Source of the DNA: an uncultured Clostridia bacterium
GTDB taxonomy: Bacteria > Bacillota > Clostridia > Christensenellales > UBA1242
Reading direction: 5' to 3'
Length of the DNA: 64,000 bases
Assembly (NCBI GenBank): GCA_934754375.1
Contig: CAKVHT010000001.1
Coordinates: 186,001 to 250,000, forward strand
The notes beneath the pieces were generated by a model. The model was given only the letters and a program-made list of their open reading frames with translations. It had not been told where the DNA came from and made no database searches. Below are positions 1 through 8,102 of the stretch, in pieces; position 1 is the stretch's first letter, and the number at the start of each line of letters is the position of its first letter. A program made the position numbers and the translations under genes.

Positions 1-1280
1 TAAAAAAATGTTTAAGAACAACAATGCTGATATCTTTGTTTATCGGATTGATTCTTGCGGGGTTTAGCAAGCCATTGGCAAATTTGCAAGGGGCAAATGA
101 TATATGGATATGCTATTTGATATTGGCGCCGACAATTATGATTATCAGTGCAACAAGCGTCTTGCGAGGATATTTCCAAGGCTTAGGGTATTTTGCACCT
201 AGCACAGTATCAAATGTGAGTGAACAATTTGTTAAACTTGTTGTTGGCTTGGTTGCAAGTTTGGTTTTGATAAAAGTAAGTTTAATTATGGCCATAATTG
301 GGGCGGTTGTATCTATTGTTGTTAGTGAAATTATATCTTTGCTAATATTGGTTTTGTACCTTAAGAAAAAACCTTTGAAAAACAATGTCACAGATTGTGA
401 AATATCAACAAAACAAATATTTAAAGATGTGTTGCCGATTACGTTGACTAATGTGATTTTGCCAATAAGCAGTTTTATAGATAGTGTGCTAGTGGTCAAT
501 TTGCTTGCTATAAATTTTAGCAAACAAATGTCAATTTTTATGTATGGTGTTGAATCTGGTGCGGTTGGGTCATTAATCAGTTTACCAACGATATTTTCAT
601 TTGCTATTGCAAGTGTTTTGTTGCCAAGTTTATCAACAAACAGCCGTGTTCAAAATAAAACATACAAACTTGCTTTGGGTTTAAAAATTGTTTTGATAAT
701 TACTATACCTTGTGTGATTTGTTTTACACTTATACCTGATAAACTAATAGAGATATTATATTCAAACAACCTGTCAGGATATGGTGTGGAAGGATTAAAT
801 ATGGCTTTTAGGCTACTAACGATAAGTGGTTTTGGTGTTGTTTTCTTGGCTATTAATCAGTTGTATTCAAGTTGCTTACAGGCAATGGATAAAAGGTATG
901 CAACGGTTAGGAATTTGATTATTGCGGTTGCTGTTAAATTTGTGATTGAATTGATATTTATGCCAAGTTCAATGATAAATATATATGCGTTGGCAATAGG
1001 AAATACCGCATGCTATATTACCGCAATGGCATTAAATCATTTGGAAATATTGCAAAGTTTCCCATTGAAGTTTGATTATATGTTTATGTGTAAATTATTG
1101 TTGTGTAATGCTATTATGCTTGTTGCATTAATTACTTTTATGACAATTTGTAAAACAGTTTTAACTAGTCTGCTTGGATTGGTTTTGGTTGGCTTGATTT
1201 ATATTGCTTGCTTGTTTTTGTTCAAGGTTTTCAACAATAAAGATATTGCAATGTTCAAATATAAAACAATACGTCAATAA
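1..1280 (+). CDS. SpoVB-like MVF/MOP-family flippase, 5' end cut by window
   Basis: Polytopic membrane protein of the MurJ/SpoVB polysaccharide and lipid-linked precursor flippase group. The reading frame is open to the first base of the window, so the ATG at 24 is internal and roughly the first 100 residues are missing (family length is about 500-550). About eleven hydrophobic segments are visible. The stretch beginning RGYFQGLGYFAPSTVS matches the conserved SpoVB segment after the fourth helix. Such proteins flip undecaprenyl-linked precursors across the membrane; SpoVB acts in spore cortex synthesis. An HU gene follows, which fits the Firmicutes arrangement in which a spoVB-like gene sits near hup and the yabP-yabQ-divIC cluster. 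Family assignment is firm; a spore-specific role versus general flippase is inference. Confidence 0.85.
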   Translation, partial: KKCLRTTMLISLFIGLILAGFSKPLANLQGANDIWICYLILAPTIMIISATSVLRGYFQGLGYFAPSTVSNVSEQFVKLVVGLVASLVLIKVSLIMAIIGAVVSIVVSEIISLLILVLYLKKKPLKNNVTDCEISTKQIFKDVLPITLTNVILPISSFIDSVLVVNLLAINFSKQMSIFMYGVESGAVGSLISLPTIFSFAIASVLLPSLSTNSRVQNKTYKLALGLKIVLIITIPCVICFTLIPDKLIEILYSNNLSGYGVEGLNMAFRLLTISGFGVVFLAINQLYSSCLQAMDKRYATVRNLIIAVAVKFVIELIFMPSSMINIYALAIGNTACYITAMALNHLEILQSFPLKFDYMFMCKLLLCNAIMLVALITFMTICKTVLTSLLGLVLVGLIYIACLFLFKVFNNKDIAMFKYKTIRQ

Positions 1281-1348
1281 ACTTGTTGAAAAAATGATTA
1301 AAACCGATTGGTTTGGTAACAACTTTTATATGACAAAAGGAGAGATGT

Positions 1349-1621
1349 ATGAATAAAAATGAATTTATTAATCAGGTAAACACCAAAACAGGTTTAACAA
1401 AAAAGGACTGTAAATTGTGTTTGGAAACAATAATAGATGTTATTAAAGATGCGCTTAAAAATGGCGATAGTGTTACACTTTCTAATTTTGGAAAATTTAA
1501 AGTGAACCAAATCAAATCCAAACCAATATATAGTTTTCAGACAGGGCAAACATATTTGGCTGGACAAAGAAAAACACCAGTCTTTAAGGCAAGTGACTGT
1601 TTGAAAAGAAGTGTTAAATAG
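1349..1621 (+). CDS. hup: HU-family nucleoid DNA-binding protein
   Basis: A 90-residue HU/IHF-family protein. The N-terminal helical dimerisation half begins MNKNEFINQV, and the beta-arm region carries the typical SNFGKF segment (about residues 46-51) and the KTPVFKAS ending. HU dimers bend DNA and compact the nucleoid. The start is supported by an AAAGGAGAG ribosome-binding site 5-6 bases upstream. It lies 68 bases after the SpoVB-like gene on the same strand, as in the Firmicutes spoVB-hup-yabO/P/Q neighbourhood, although the rest of that cluster is displaced here. The arm sequence (residues 57-75) is somewhat divergent from classical HU. No partner gene is seen. Confidence 0.95.
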   Translation: MNKNEFINQVNTKTGLTKKDCKLCLETIIDVIKDALKNGDSVTLSNFGKFKVNQIKSKPIYSFQTGQTYLAGQRKTPVFKASDCLKRSVK

Positions 1622-1810
1622 ACTGAAAAAAAATTATAATAATTAATATTTAAATATAAAAAAATTAATTTTTGCTATAATTTTAGTGGTTTTTTTAATA
1701 ATTTTTTTACAAATTTAATTATTTTATAATTTTAATTGTTAAAAATTAAATAGTGAATATTAAAAAAATATATTTTTAACAAATATATTATGCCTTATCA
1801 GTTGCAATAA

Positions 1811-1836
1811 AAAAGCAAGAATTATCTTGCTTTTTT
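1811..1836. terminator. Hairpin terminator at the 3' end of tadA
   Basis: Perfect 10-bp stem AAAAGCAAGA/TCTTGCTTTT with a 4-base ATTA loop. The A-rich and T-rich flanks make it usable on both strands. The tadA stop codon lies in the loop, so the terminator overlaps the coding end. The 190 bases between hup and this hairpin are very AT-rich and hold no other visible feature. Confidence 0.8.
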
Positions 1837-2277
1837 TCGTTTTTCTTTAAAGAATGATTGTATCAAATTTTTGTTTTCATTTTCAAATTCAGTGTCATGA
1901 ATTACATTTATAGTGTGGTTCAAACTTGACGTAATATTGAATTTTGAAAAGCCGCCACTTTGTTCATCTTCGACAGCATAATAAACATTTTTTATTCTGG
2001 CATTTAAAATAGCTCCTGCACACATAGGACAAGGCTCTAGTGTTACATATAAGTCACAATTGTCAAGACGCCAAGAGTGTAGTTTTTTGCAAGCTTTTTG
2101 TATTGCTAAAATTTCAGCATGATGTGTTGCAATTTGATGATGTTCTCTAAGGTTGTAGGCTTTTGCAATTATTTTATTGTTTTTTACAACTAGTGCGCCA
2201 ATAGGAACTTCTTCTTTGCATTTTGCTGTGTATGCGAGCATTGTTGCCAATTGCATTGGATTGATTTCTTTTTTCAT
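1822..2277 (-). CDS. tadA: tRNA-specific adenosine deaminase TadA
   Basis: 151-residue cytidine-deaminase-fold protein with the zinc and catalytic signature HAE (in HHAEILAIQ) and PCPMCAGA. TadA converts adenosine 34 to inosine in tRNA-Arg(ACG). Length is normal for the family. The start at 2277 lies inside the 3' end of the upstream M14 peptidase gene (about 104 bases overlap, different frame). A downstream ATG at 2256 would still leave an overlap, because the conserved EVPIGALVV segment begins soon after. No strong ribosome-binding site precedes either start, so translation may be coupled to the peptidase gene. Deaminase family is certain; the tRNA substrate is inferred from the match to TadA. 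Confidence 0.92.
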   Translation of the reverse strand: MKKEINPMQLATMLAYTAKCKEEVPIGALVVKNNKIIAKAYNLREHHQIATHHAEILAIQKACKKLHSWRLDNCDLYVTLEPCPMCAGAILNARIKNVYYAVEDEQSGGFSKFNITSSLNHTINVIHDTEFENENKNLIQSFFKEKRKKAR

Positions 2278-3172
2278 ACTTCATATTTTGCACATTTGCA
2301 AAGTTGTTGTCAATTGAATTTGAATATTCTATTGCTTTGGTTAGTGCAACAATTGGCACGTCTTTATTTTTAGCATAGATTTCTGGCAAATTTTCTTCAC
2401 CAATAGGATGAGATAAAGATTCTGCACCAACTTCAATTGTGTATGCTGGTATTTTCAATTTCTGGATACACCAGTCTTTGTATCCACCTGTTGAATCTTC
2501 GGTTAAAATCAAAGGGTAGCCTGTCAATTCGCTCAAAGCTGAACCAATGTTAAAATCTCTTGCTTGGTTTACGTCAGTTTGCCCTTCAAAGCCGTAATAA
2601 ATTATGTCTCCCTTGCTGTGGTATGATATTGTTAATTTTGGTTTAACCTTTAACGTAAAATCAACCAATGATTGCACTTCACGTTCGCTTTCTTGGTAAA
2701 AACCAATAAAATTTGCAGTGCTTGGGCAGGTTACATTTTGGCTTCCACCTCCCCAATTAGCATCAAAATTGGTGTTGAGGTCAACAAGATTGATGTTTGC
2801 TTTAAATTGACCAAAATTATTGCTACCATTGTTTGCTAGTGTTAGATATTGTTTTGTGATGTTGCACGGCAGACTGTCAATTCCTTCAAGCACAATTTGT
2901 GCTCCATCGGGATTTGTTAAAAACACAAAATAAACACCACCATTTTTTATTGCGTTGTTGTGAAATAAATCTCTAGCCATTTCAATAAGCAAAAGTGTTG
3001 TTATATATTCTCTTGCATGTATGCCTGCTTGAATTAAAATTTGAGTGCCAGAGTAGTTGCCGATATGTGTTGCTAAAATGTTTTTTCCCAAAACACTTTT
3101 GCCAGCATTGAAAATTTCTAATCCTTCTTCTTCTAATTGAAAAATACGATCAATTAATTCTTGATAAGTCAT
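2174..3172 (-). CDS. M14-family zinc carboxypeptidase (gamma-D-Glu-DAP peptidase-like)
   Basis: 332-residue M14 metallopeptidase without signal peptide or membrane segment. Zinc ligands are visible as H52/E55 in GIHAREY and H185 in SYHSKGD; the catalytic glutamate is probably E247 in TIEVGAES. The nearest functional types are the cytoplasmic gamma-D-glutamyl-diamino-acid peptidases that process recycled muropeptides, which suits an organism with DAP peptidoglycan (a DAP operon lies at 45-48 kb). The start is supported by an AGGAGAAAG ribosome-binding site. The last ~34 codons run out of frame through the start of tadA and are probably a non-conserved tail gained by loss of an earlier stop. 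The exact substrate is inferred. Confidence 0.88.
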   Translation of the reverse strand: MTYQELIDRIFQLEEEGLEIFNAGKSVLGKNILATHIGNYSGTQILIQAGIHAREYITTLLLIEMARDLFHNNAIKNGGVYFVFLTNPDGAQIVLEGIDSLPCNITKQYLTLANNGSNNFGQFKANINLVDLNTNFDANWGGGSQNVTCPSTANFIGFYQESEREVQSLVDFTLKVKPKLTISYHSKGDIIYYGFEGQTDVNQARDFNIGSALSELTGYPLILTEDSTGGYKDWCIQKLKIPAYTIEVGAESLSHPIGEENLPEIYAKNKDVPIVALTKAIEYSNSIDNNFANVQNMKYEKRNQSNAIGNNARIHSKMQRRSSYWRTSCKKQ

Positions 3173-3228
3173 AACTTTCTCCTGTTATGATATATGATTT
3201 AAGATTTATCATGTTGACAGCATATAAA

Positions 3229-3253
3229 AAACAAGGGGATAAAATCCCTTGTT
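3229..3253 (-). terminator. Rho-independent terminator after rlmH
   Basis: On the minus strand AACAAGGGAT and ATCCCCTTGTT pair with one bulge around a short T-rich loop, followed by a run of six T. It lies 20 bases after the rlmH stop and upstream of the M14 gene. Confidence 0.75.
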
Positions 3254-3271
3254 ATGTAGAATAAATAGTGT

Positions 3272-3742
3272 TTATTTATGATATGAAATATTGTTGTTGA
3301 TTGTAAATGCTCGGTACAATTGTTCCAAAAATATTACACGCATAAGTTGATGGGGGAATGTCATTTTTGAAAATGAAATTCTCTCTTTGCTTATAGTTTT
3401 TATCCTTTCAGCAATACCATTGGATGCGCCAATAATAAAACTGATTTCGCCAGCCCTGAGTGCAATGTTGTTGATTTTTTGTGCAAATTGTTCGCTGGAG
3501 TATTGTGGGGCAGAAATGTCTAAACACACGGTATAACCTTTTATGTGTTTTTCAATTTCTTGAGCATCTTTTTCTAGGGCCAACAGCATATCTTTTTCAC
3601 TTGCTGACTTAGGATTATTTTCCTTTAATTCAATTATTTTTAAATCGGCAAATCTGCCGATGCGTTTTGAATATTCAGCAATTGCTTCAGAAAGATATTT
3701 TTCTTTAATATCGCCCATACATATTAAGTTTATTTTTATCAT
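3272..3742 (-). CDS. rlmH: 23S rRNA (pseudouridine1915-N3)-methyltransferase RlmH
   Basis: 156-residue SPOUT methyltransferase of the RlmH family. It has the N-terminal MIKINLICMGDIK segment, the SAM-binding glycine-rich IIGASNGI segment and the conserved C-terminal RVIFLEQLYRAF and YHK ending. It methylates pseudouridine 1915 in helix 69 of assembled 70S ribosomes. A start five codons upstream is possible, but the ATG at 3742 overlaps the stop of the upstream CPBP gene as TAATG, a translational-coupling arrangement, and matches the family start exactly. It is the last gene of a CPBP-CPBP-rlmH transcription unit. Confidence 0.96.
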   Translation of the reverse strand: MIKINLICMGDIKEKYLSEAIAEYSKRIGRFADLKIIELKENNPKSASEKDMLLALEKDAQEIEKHIKGYTVCLDISAPQYSSEQFAQKINNIALRAGEISFIIGASNGIAERIKTISKERISFSKMTFPHQLMRVIFLEQLYRAFTINNNISYHK

Positions 3743-4785
3743 TAAATAAGCCCCCAAATAAATGATGAAATAGTAATCAAAGCACCTAACACAAAGCTTG
3801 AAAGTATAAACACTTTGCTGGCAAAGTTTCTGTTTTTATCTTTTGTTTTGTTCAATTCAAAACTTTGCTTTAACACAATGTTGATTTGATTGATTTTTTC
3901 TTGTGCTTCTTCCATGGTTAAATTGTTTGCTTTTAAGTAGTTTATTATTTGGTTGATGTCAATTCTGGCACGTTCTTTCATCATGGCTTTTACAAGGCAT
4001 CGGTAGCATACAATAAGCAAGAAAATCATAAGGCTTACAAAGATGACAAACAAAGCTAAATTTGTGGCAAGCATTGCTTCAAAGTTGTTGAAAAATGTTG
4101 CAATAGGCCAATTCATAAAACTGCCATAATAAAAGTAGGTTGAGAGTGCGTTGTTCATAAAATGAATAATCATGCAAGGGAATATACTGTCGCTTACAAG
4201 CCCTACATAACCAATAAAGAAGCCCAATATTGCTGCGTAGAAAAATTGATTTATATTAAGATGAATAAGGCCAAATAAAATTGAAGAGATTATTAAAGCA
4301 TATCTTGGGTTTGTTTGCTTTTTGTTTGCGTGAAGCATAATGCCACGATGCAAAAACTCTTCACAAAAAGCGGGTAACAAGCAAGATAAACACAATTCTT
4401 TTAACAGAGACCAATAACTTATTGCTTCAGTTGAGGAACCTAATTTCACTTGTTCATATCCAAGCCAAGTTAAAATGCTTGAAAATGTTGATGCAACAAA
4501 GGCATTGACAATGTATAAAATAACACCCAGCAAGAAAGAGTATAATAACATTCTGCCACTTATCTTTTTAAATCCAGTATCGGCAAATGTTTGTTTTAGA
4601 TTTTTGCTAACCATTAAACTGTATAACAAAAGTGGAATACCAAATATCACTACGCATTGAATCAAAAAGGCAGAAAGAAATTCATTTTTTATAAACCCAA
4701 AACCGCCCAGCATAAAAATTATCGCAACCAGTGTGATAGATATAAAATATATTAATCCGATTTTAATTATGTTTTTATTTTTCAT
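3742..4785 (-). CDS. CPBP-family intramembrane metalloprotease (first of two)
   Basis: 347 residues with about eight hydrophobic segments. All three CPBP (Rce1-like, type II CAAX protease) motifs are present: EExxxR at E142-R147 (EEFLHR), FxxxH ending at H175 (FGLIH), and HxxxN at H208-N212 (HFMNN). Active enzyme is therefore expected. Bacterial members act in peptide maturation or immunity, or remain unassigned; CAAX prenyl processing itself is not implied. A soluble lysine-rich stretch (about residues 265-320) is followed by a last membrane segment. Upstream lies a second CPBP gene; downstream, rlmH is coupled by TAATG. The substrate is unknown. Confidence 0.9.
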   Translation of the reverse strand: MKNKNIIKIGLIYFISITLVAIIFMLGGFGFIKNEFLSAFLIQCVVIFGIPLLLYSLMVSKNLKQTFADTGFKKISGRMLLYSFLLGVILYIVNAFVASTFSSILTWLGYEQVKLGSSTEAISYWSLLKELCLSCLLPAFCEEFLHRGIMLHANKKQTNPRYALIISSILFGLIHLNINQFFYAAILGFFIGYVGLVSDSIFPCMIIHFMNNALSTYFYYGSFMNWPIATFFNNFEAMLATNLALFVIFVSLMIFLLIVCYRCLVKAMMKERARIDINQIINYLKANNLTMEEAQEKINQINIVLKQSFELNKTKDKNRNFASKVFILSSFVLGALITISSFIWGLI

Positions 4786-4825
4786 CTTTTATATTTTTTT
4801 TGAATATTTTTAAAATTTTTTATAA

Positions 4826-5686
4826 CTATTTTGCAAAATTTACAATAAACCAAAATACAATCATTAGAATGATTGACACAAGCAGATAAATTGCATCTTG
4901 TTTTGACAAAATCAGTTTTTGTGAATTTTTTAAAGCGAAGAATAGGATTGCACCAACAAACAATACAAAGCAAATGCCTGCTAATAAGTAAAATGTCCAA
5001 TGTGAAAAATAATATCCGACACCTGCAAGGGCAAGAGAGTTGTTTATGATATGAACAATTATACAATATATTATATTGTCCTCATAAGCCATTATTACAC
5101 TCAGCAATAAGCCCATAAGTAGTGGATAAATCAATTGTTCACTTGACATGTGGTAAATGCAAAACATCAATGCGCTTACAAAAATTGCAAGTTGTTTGTT
5201 TGAATTTGCAAGGCCTTTAAATATGATTCCTCTAAAAAGCAATTCTTCGCAAATTGCTGGTATTAAAACTCTCGAAAATATTGAATAAACATACCCAACA
5301 CCGGAAATTTTAATGCTTGTTGATTTTATTTTAAACAGGGTGTTGAAACTTATAACAACAGGATATAGGATAAAATAACTGGCAACTGCAACTGCGATGT
5401 ACAATAGTGTCTTGTGAAATTTAACTTTGCTTGCCAATTTGTCCGTTTTTTTGTGCTTGAAAATCAAAAACACGGCAATGAATACGAAGTTCATTATAAT
5501 AACGGAAATCAGATAACCTAAGTCTTTTCTTGTAAAAGTGTAAAAGGCGGAAGAATCATATCCGTTTATCTTGCAGATCAAGATGCCAATCAATGCAAAA
5601 ATTATCAGCGCGATTTGAGATAAAATAAAACTTAATACGAAGCTGATTGAACTATCTTTTACATTTAACGATTGTTTTTCTTCCAT
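4826..5686 (-). CDS. CPBP-family intramembrane metalloprotease (second of two)
   Basis: 286 residues, polytopic. It carries the CPBP motifs CEELLFRG, FCIYH and HIINN in the usual order, so the active-site glutamates, arginine and histidines are intact. A start ten codons upstream (5716) is also open, but the ATG at 5686 has AAAAGG six bases before it. It precedes the other CPBP gene by 40 bases. The two proteins share motif layout but little else by eye, so the duplication is old or they were recruited separately. The role is unknown. Confidence 0.88.
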   Translation of the reverse strand: MEEKQSLNVKDSSISFVLSFILSQIALIIFALIGILICKINGYDSSAFYTFTRKDLGYLISVIIMNFVFIAVFLIFKHKKTDKLASKVKFHKTLLYIAVAVASYFILYPVVISFNTLFKIKSTSIKISGVGYVYSIFSRVLIPAICEELLFRGIIFKGLANSNKQLAIFVSALMFCIYHMSSEQLIYPLLMGLLLSVIMAYEDNIIYCIIVHIINNSLALAGVGYYFSHWTFYLLAGICFVLFVGAILFFALKNSQKLILSKQDAIYLLVSIILMIVFWFIVNFAK

Positions 5687-5783
5687 TTGCAACCTTTTAA
5701 TTTGTTTATTATACAAAAAAATAACTGTTTAAGCAATTAAAATTTAAGTCGGATTTTTTATCTTTCCTTGCATATATAAGAAT

Positions 5784-6431
5784 ATGGAATTTATTATTTA
5801 CAATAAAGATATGCTAAAAGCGGAATTGCTTGCAAAAAATATTGTTGTGACTGACGATTGTTGTGTTGCAGAAGGAACAAAAATTTGGAGTTGTGCATGT
5901 ATTAAAGATAAAACAGTTATTGGCTCTGGTTGTGAGATTGGTTCTAACTCTGTTTTGCAAAATGCTGTGATTGGAAATGATGTTGAAATTAAATCATCTT
6001 TTTTAGAAGATTGTAAAATTGGGAATGGTTGCAAAATTGGGCCATTCGCACATATCCGTAACAATGCAACCATTGATAAAAATTGCAGGGTTGGCAATTT
6101 TGTGGAGATAAAGAACTCTCAAATAGGGGAAGATTGTAAAATGGCGCATCTTGCGTATATTGGTGATGCAGTTATTGGTGCCAATTGCAATATCGGGTGT
6201 GGTGTGATTTTTTGCAATTACAATGGGAAAATAAAGCAAAAATCAATTTTGGGCAAAAATGTTTTTGTTGGTTCAAATACAAATTTGATAGCGCCACTTA
6301 CGATTGGCGACAATGTTTATATTGCAGGTGGAAGCACAATTACGCAGGACATACATAAAGACGAATTTGCAATTGCTCGTTCACGACAAACTAACAAAAC
6401 AAACTTTAAAAATCCTTATTTAGATAGATGA
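5784..6431 (+). CDS. Stand-alone left-handed beta-helix acetyltransferase, GlmU C-terminal-like
   Basis: 215 residues almost wholly built of hexapeptide repeats. Its segments match the C-terminal acetyltransferase half of GlmU: IGPFAHIR, GNFVEIKNSQIG, HLAYIGDA with the probable catalytic H122, CNYNGKIKQKS, and a GSNTNLIAPLTIG-type ending followed by AIARSRQ. In GlmU this half makes GlcNAc-1-P from GlcN-1-P. The N-terminal uridylyltransferase half is absent and there is no in-frame gene for it upstream. Either GlmU is split in this organism or this is a specialised sugar O/N-acetyltransferase. No Shine-Dalgarno sequence precedes the ATG. Fold is certain; substrate is inference. Confidence 0.82.
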   Translation: MEFIIYNKDMLKAELLAKNIVVTDDCCVAEGTKIWSCACIKDKTVIGSGCEIGSNSVLQNAVIGNDVEIKSSFLEDCKIGNGCKIGPFAHIRNNATIDKNCRVGNFVEIKNSQIGEDCKMAHLAYIGDAVIGANCNIGCGVIFCNYNGKIKQKSILGKNVFVGSNTNLIAPLTIGDNVYIAGGSTITQDIHKDEFAIARSRQTNKTNFKNPYLDR

Positions 6432-6523
6432 TTTAATTGTGAAATTATTATTTAATGCGAAATCATTTATAATTGAAAACGAATAAACGATATTAGAATT
6501 TGAGAAAAATTGTCAAAAATTAT

Positions 6524-6552
6524 AAAAAATACCGCATTTTGCAGTATTTTTT
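6524..6552. terminator. Convergent bidirectional terminator
   Basis: AAAAATACCGC and GCAGTATTTTT pair around an ATTTT loop, with a G-U pair on the minus strand. It lies between the convergent GlmU-like gene and the CMP-kinase-like gene. Confidence 0.75.
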
Positions 6553-6557
6553 GCTAT

Positions 6558-7115
6558 TTATTTAGATTTTTTTATAAATTTTCTATATTCCTTATAAATT
6601 TTATCTGCAATTTGTTGTTGTGTTAGGTTTGTGCTGTCTATGACCAAATCATAATTATTCATGTTTAAATTGTTGGTATTATAAATTGCTGTGTATCTAT
6701 CGTTTTCTGTTTGCCATCTGTCCATCAATAATTTTTTTGCATGTTCAATTGATGTTGCTTGTTCATTTTGTCTGGCAGCAGACAGCAATCTTTTGCTTGC
6801 CGTGTCAAGATTAACATCAATAAACACTTTAAAAGATTTTTTAACAAAATGCCAAGCAAGTCTGCTGTCAATCAGTAAATCATCATTTGCTCTAGAGATG
6901 CCTATTTGTTCAATCTTGCCGTCAATATAATTGTCAACTTGTTTTATATCTTTATGATGCTGTTGAAATTCCAATATATTATCATATCCGCATTGCATTG
7001 CGATATCACGCATGATGTCTCCAGCACAAAGGTAATCAAAGCCATATTTTTCACATAAAATTTTGCTTGCTGCACCTTTACCACTGCAAGGCTTGCCTGT
7101 AACTGTTATAATCAT
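6558..7115 (-). CDS. P-loop nucleoside monophosphate kinase, archaeal-type CMP kinase-like
   Basis: 185-residue P-loop kinase. The Walker A loop is GKPCSGKG (residues 7-14), followed by CAGDIMRDIA and DSRLAWHF, the pattern of the archaeal-type (d)CMP kinases (usually SAGDIFR and EGRLAGW). These transfer phosphate from ATP to CMP/dCMP. It is the last gene of the yabP-yabQ-divIC operon; its ATG overlaps the divIC stop as TAATG. A normal bacterial Cmk may exist elsewhere, so this could be the main CMP kinase or a paralogue with another substrate. Kinase fold is secure; substrate is inferred. Confidence 0.72.
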   Translation of the reverse strand: MIITVTGKPCSGKGAASKILCEKYGFDYLCAGDIMRDIAMQCGYDNILEFQQHHKDIKQVDNYIDGKIEQIGISRANDDLLIDSRLAWHFVKKSFKVFIDVNLDTASKRLLSAARQNEQATSIEHAKKLLMDRWQTENDRYTAIYNTNNLNMNNYDLVIDSTNLTQQQIADKIYKEYRKFIKKSK

Positions 7116-7342
7116 TATCTTTCACCTTCGGTTGTTAAATCTTTGCCATCGCCTGATGGGTTAGTGTGATTTTTGTAATAATCGTTTATGTCGGTTAATC
7201 TTGAAATTTCTTGACGTTGACTTTCAATCTGTTGTTGTTTTTTGTTTATAACCACAAGTTGCCATATTGAGATAACCAAAAACATAACAATCAACAAGAT
7301 TGCTAAAGAAAAAACTAATTTAACTTTGGAGTTTGCTTTCAT
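7115..7342 (-). CDS. divIC: DivIC/FtsB-like septum protein
   Basis: 75-residue bitopic protein: short basic N-terminus, one membrane helix (about residues 10-29) and an extracellular coiled coil (about 32-52), the DivIC/FtsB layout, but shorter at the C-terminus than B. subtilis DivIC (125 residues). It follows yabQ, exactly as divIC does in Bacillus and Clostridia, and that context carries much of the assignment. DivIC with FtsL and DivIB activates septal peptidoglycan synthesis. The ATG lies within the last codons of yabQ, so translation is coupled. Confidence 0.75.
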   Translation of the reverse strand: MKANSKVKLVFSLAILLIVMFLVISIWQLVVINKKQQQIESQRQEISRLTDINDYYKNHTNPSGDGKDLTTEGER

Positions 7343-7685
7343 TTGTTTTTATCTTCTTTTTGTTCTTATGTTTGACAGTATTATACCATTTGTTTTGCAA
7401 AAACACAACTGAATTTATTGCCAACTTATCAAACCAAACATAGCCCAATATTGTACCAAATAATAACGATGTTGATATTTTGCCAAAATTAAAATAATTA
7501 ATAAAAAATATAAAAATTATTGCAAAAATACTAAAAAATACGCATTTTACTATGTTTTTTATGATATTTTTTGAAAAATTAAAGCAAAAAAATATTTTTA
7601 TTAAATTAAAAATTAAAGCGAAAATAATTCCTAAAAATAAAAATAGTAGAAAACAATTAAGTTGATTTACAGTTAAAAAAATCAT
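7320..7685 (-). CDS. yabQ: YabQ-family spore cortex membrane protein
   Basis: 121-residue, very hydrophobic protein with about four membrane helices and a lysine-rich tail. Its sequence alone is weak evidence, but it sits between a clear YabP and a DivIC, the fixed yabP-yabQ-divIC order of sporulating Firmicutes. YabQ is needed for spore cortex assembly and locates to the forespore outer membrane. The ATG overlaps the yabP stop as ATGA. The extreme AT content (many Phe/Ile/Asn/Lys codons) could reflect relaxed constraint. Confidence 0.7.
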   Translation of the reverse strand: MIFLTVNQLNCFLLFLFLGIIFALIFNLIKIFFCFNFSKNIIKNIVKCVFFSIFAIIFIFFINYFNFGKISTSLLFGTILGYVWFDKLAINSVVFLQNKWYNTVKHKNKKKIKTNESKLQS

Positions 7686-7960
7686 TTAAAAATTTTCCTA
7701 AATAACGATTGTTTTGCATTTGATTCAACAAATTTTAAACTGTCAATATTTCCACCGATATCCGCCTTGTTTATGGTATTGTCAAGTTTTATCAATTCAA
7801 GATTGCTACCACAAATAACCAGTCCGTTGTATACGGTATCAAGTTGTATGAGGTCAGGTTTTAAGCTAATAACTTTGTTTACACCCGATACAGACAAATT
7901 TTTGCGATTTGTCAAAGTTATAGTTTGCTCTTTGTTTGTTTGAGTTTTGTTTTGTTCCAT
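7682..7960 (-). CDS. yabP: YabP-family sporulation protein
   Basis: 92 residues. It has the YabP pattern: a TLTNRKNLSVSGVNKV start, a central LVICGSNLELIKLD segment, then GGNIDSLKFVES and a basic LFRKIFK tail. YabP is a mother-cell sporulation protein of the YabP/YqfC family that supports spore-coat or cortex work. The start is supported by AAAAGGG seven bases upstream. First gene of the four-gene leftward operon. The S4-domain gene yabO that usually precedes it is not present here. Confidence 0.85.
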   Translation of the reverse strand: MEQNKTQTNKEQTITLTNRKNLSVSGVNKVISLKPDLIQLDTVYNGLVICGSNLELIKLDNTINKADIGGNIDSLKFVESNAKQSLFRKIFK

Positions 7961-8102
7961 AATTTTCCCTTTTTAAATTAATATTAAAACTGTCATAAAA
8001 ATATGATTTTTAAGCGCATATTAAATGGCTAATAATTTTAAAAAAAATTTGTTATTATAATTAATATAAATAATTATTAAATAAAATTTCCAATTAATTT
8101 GT

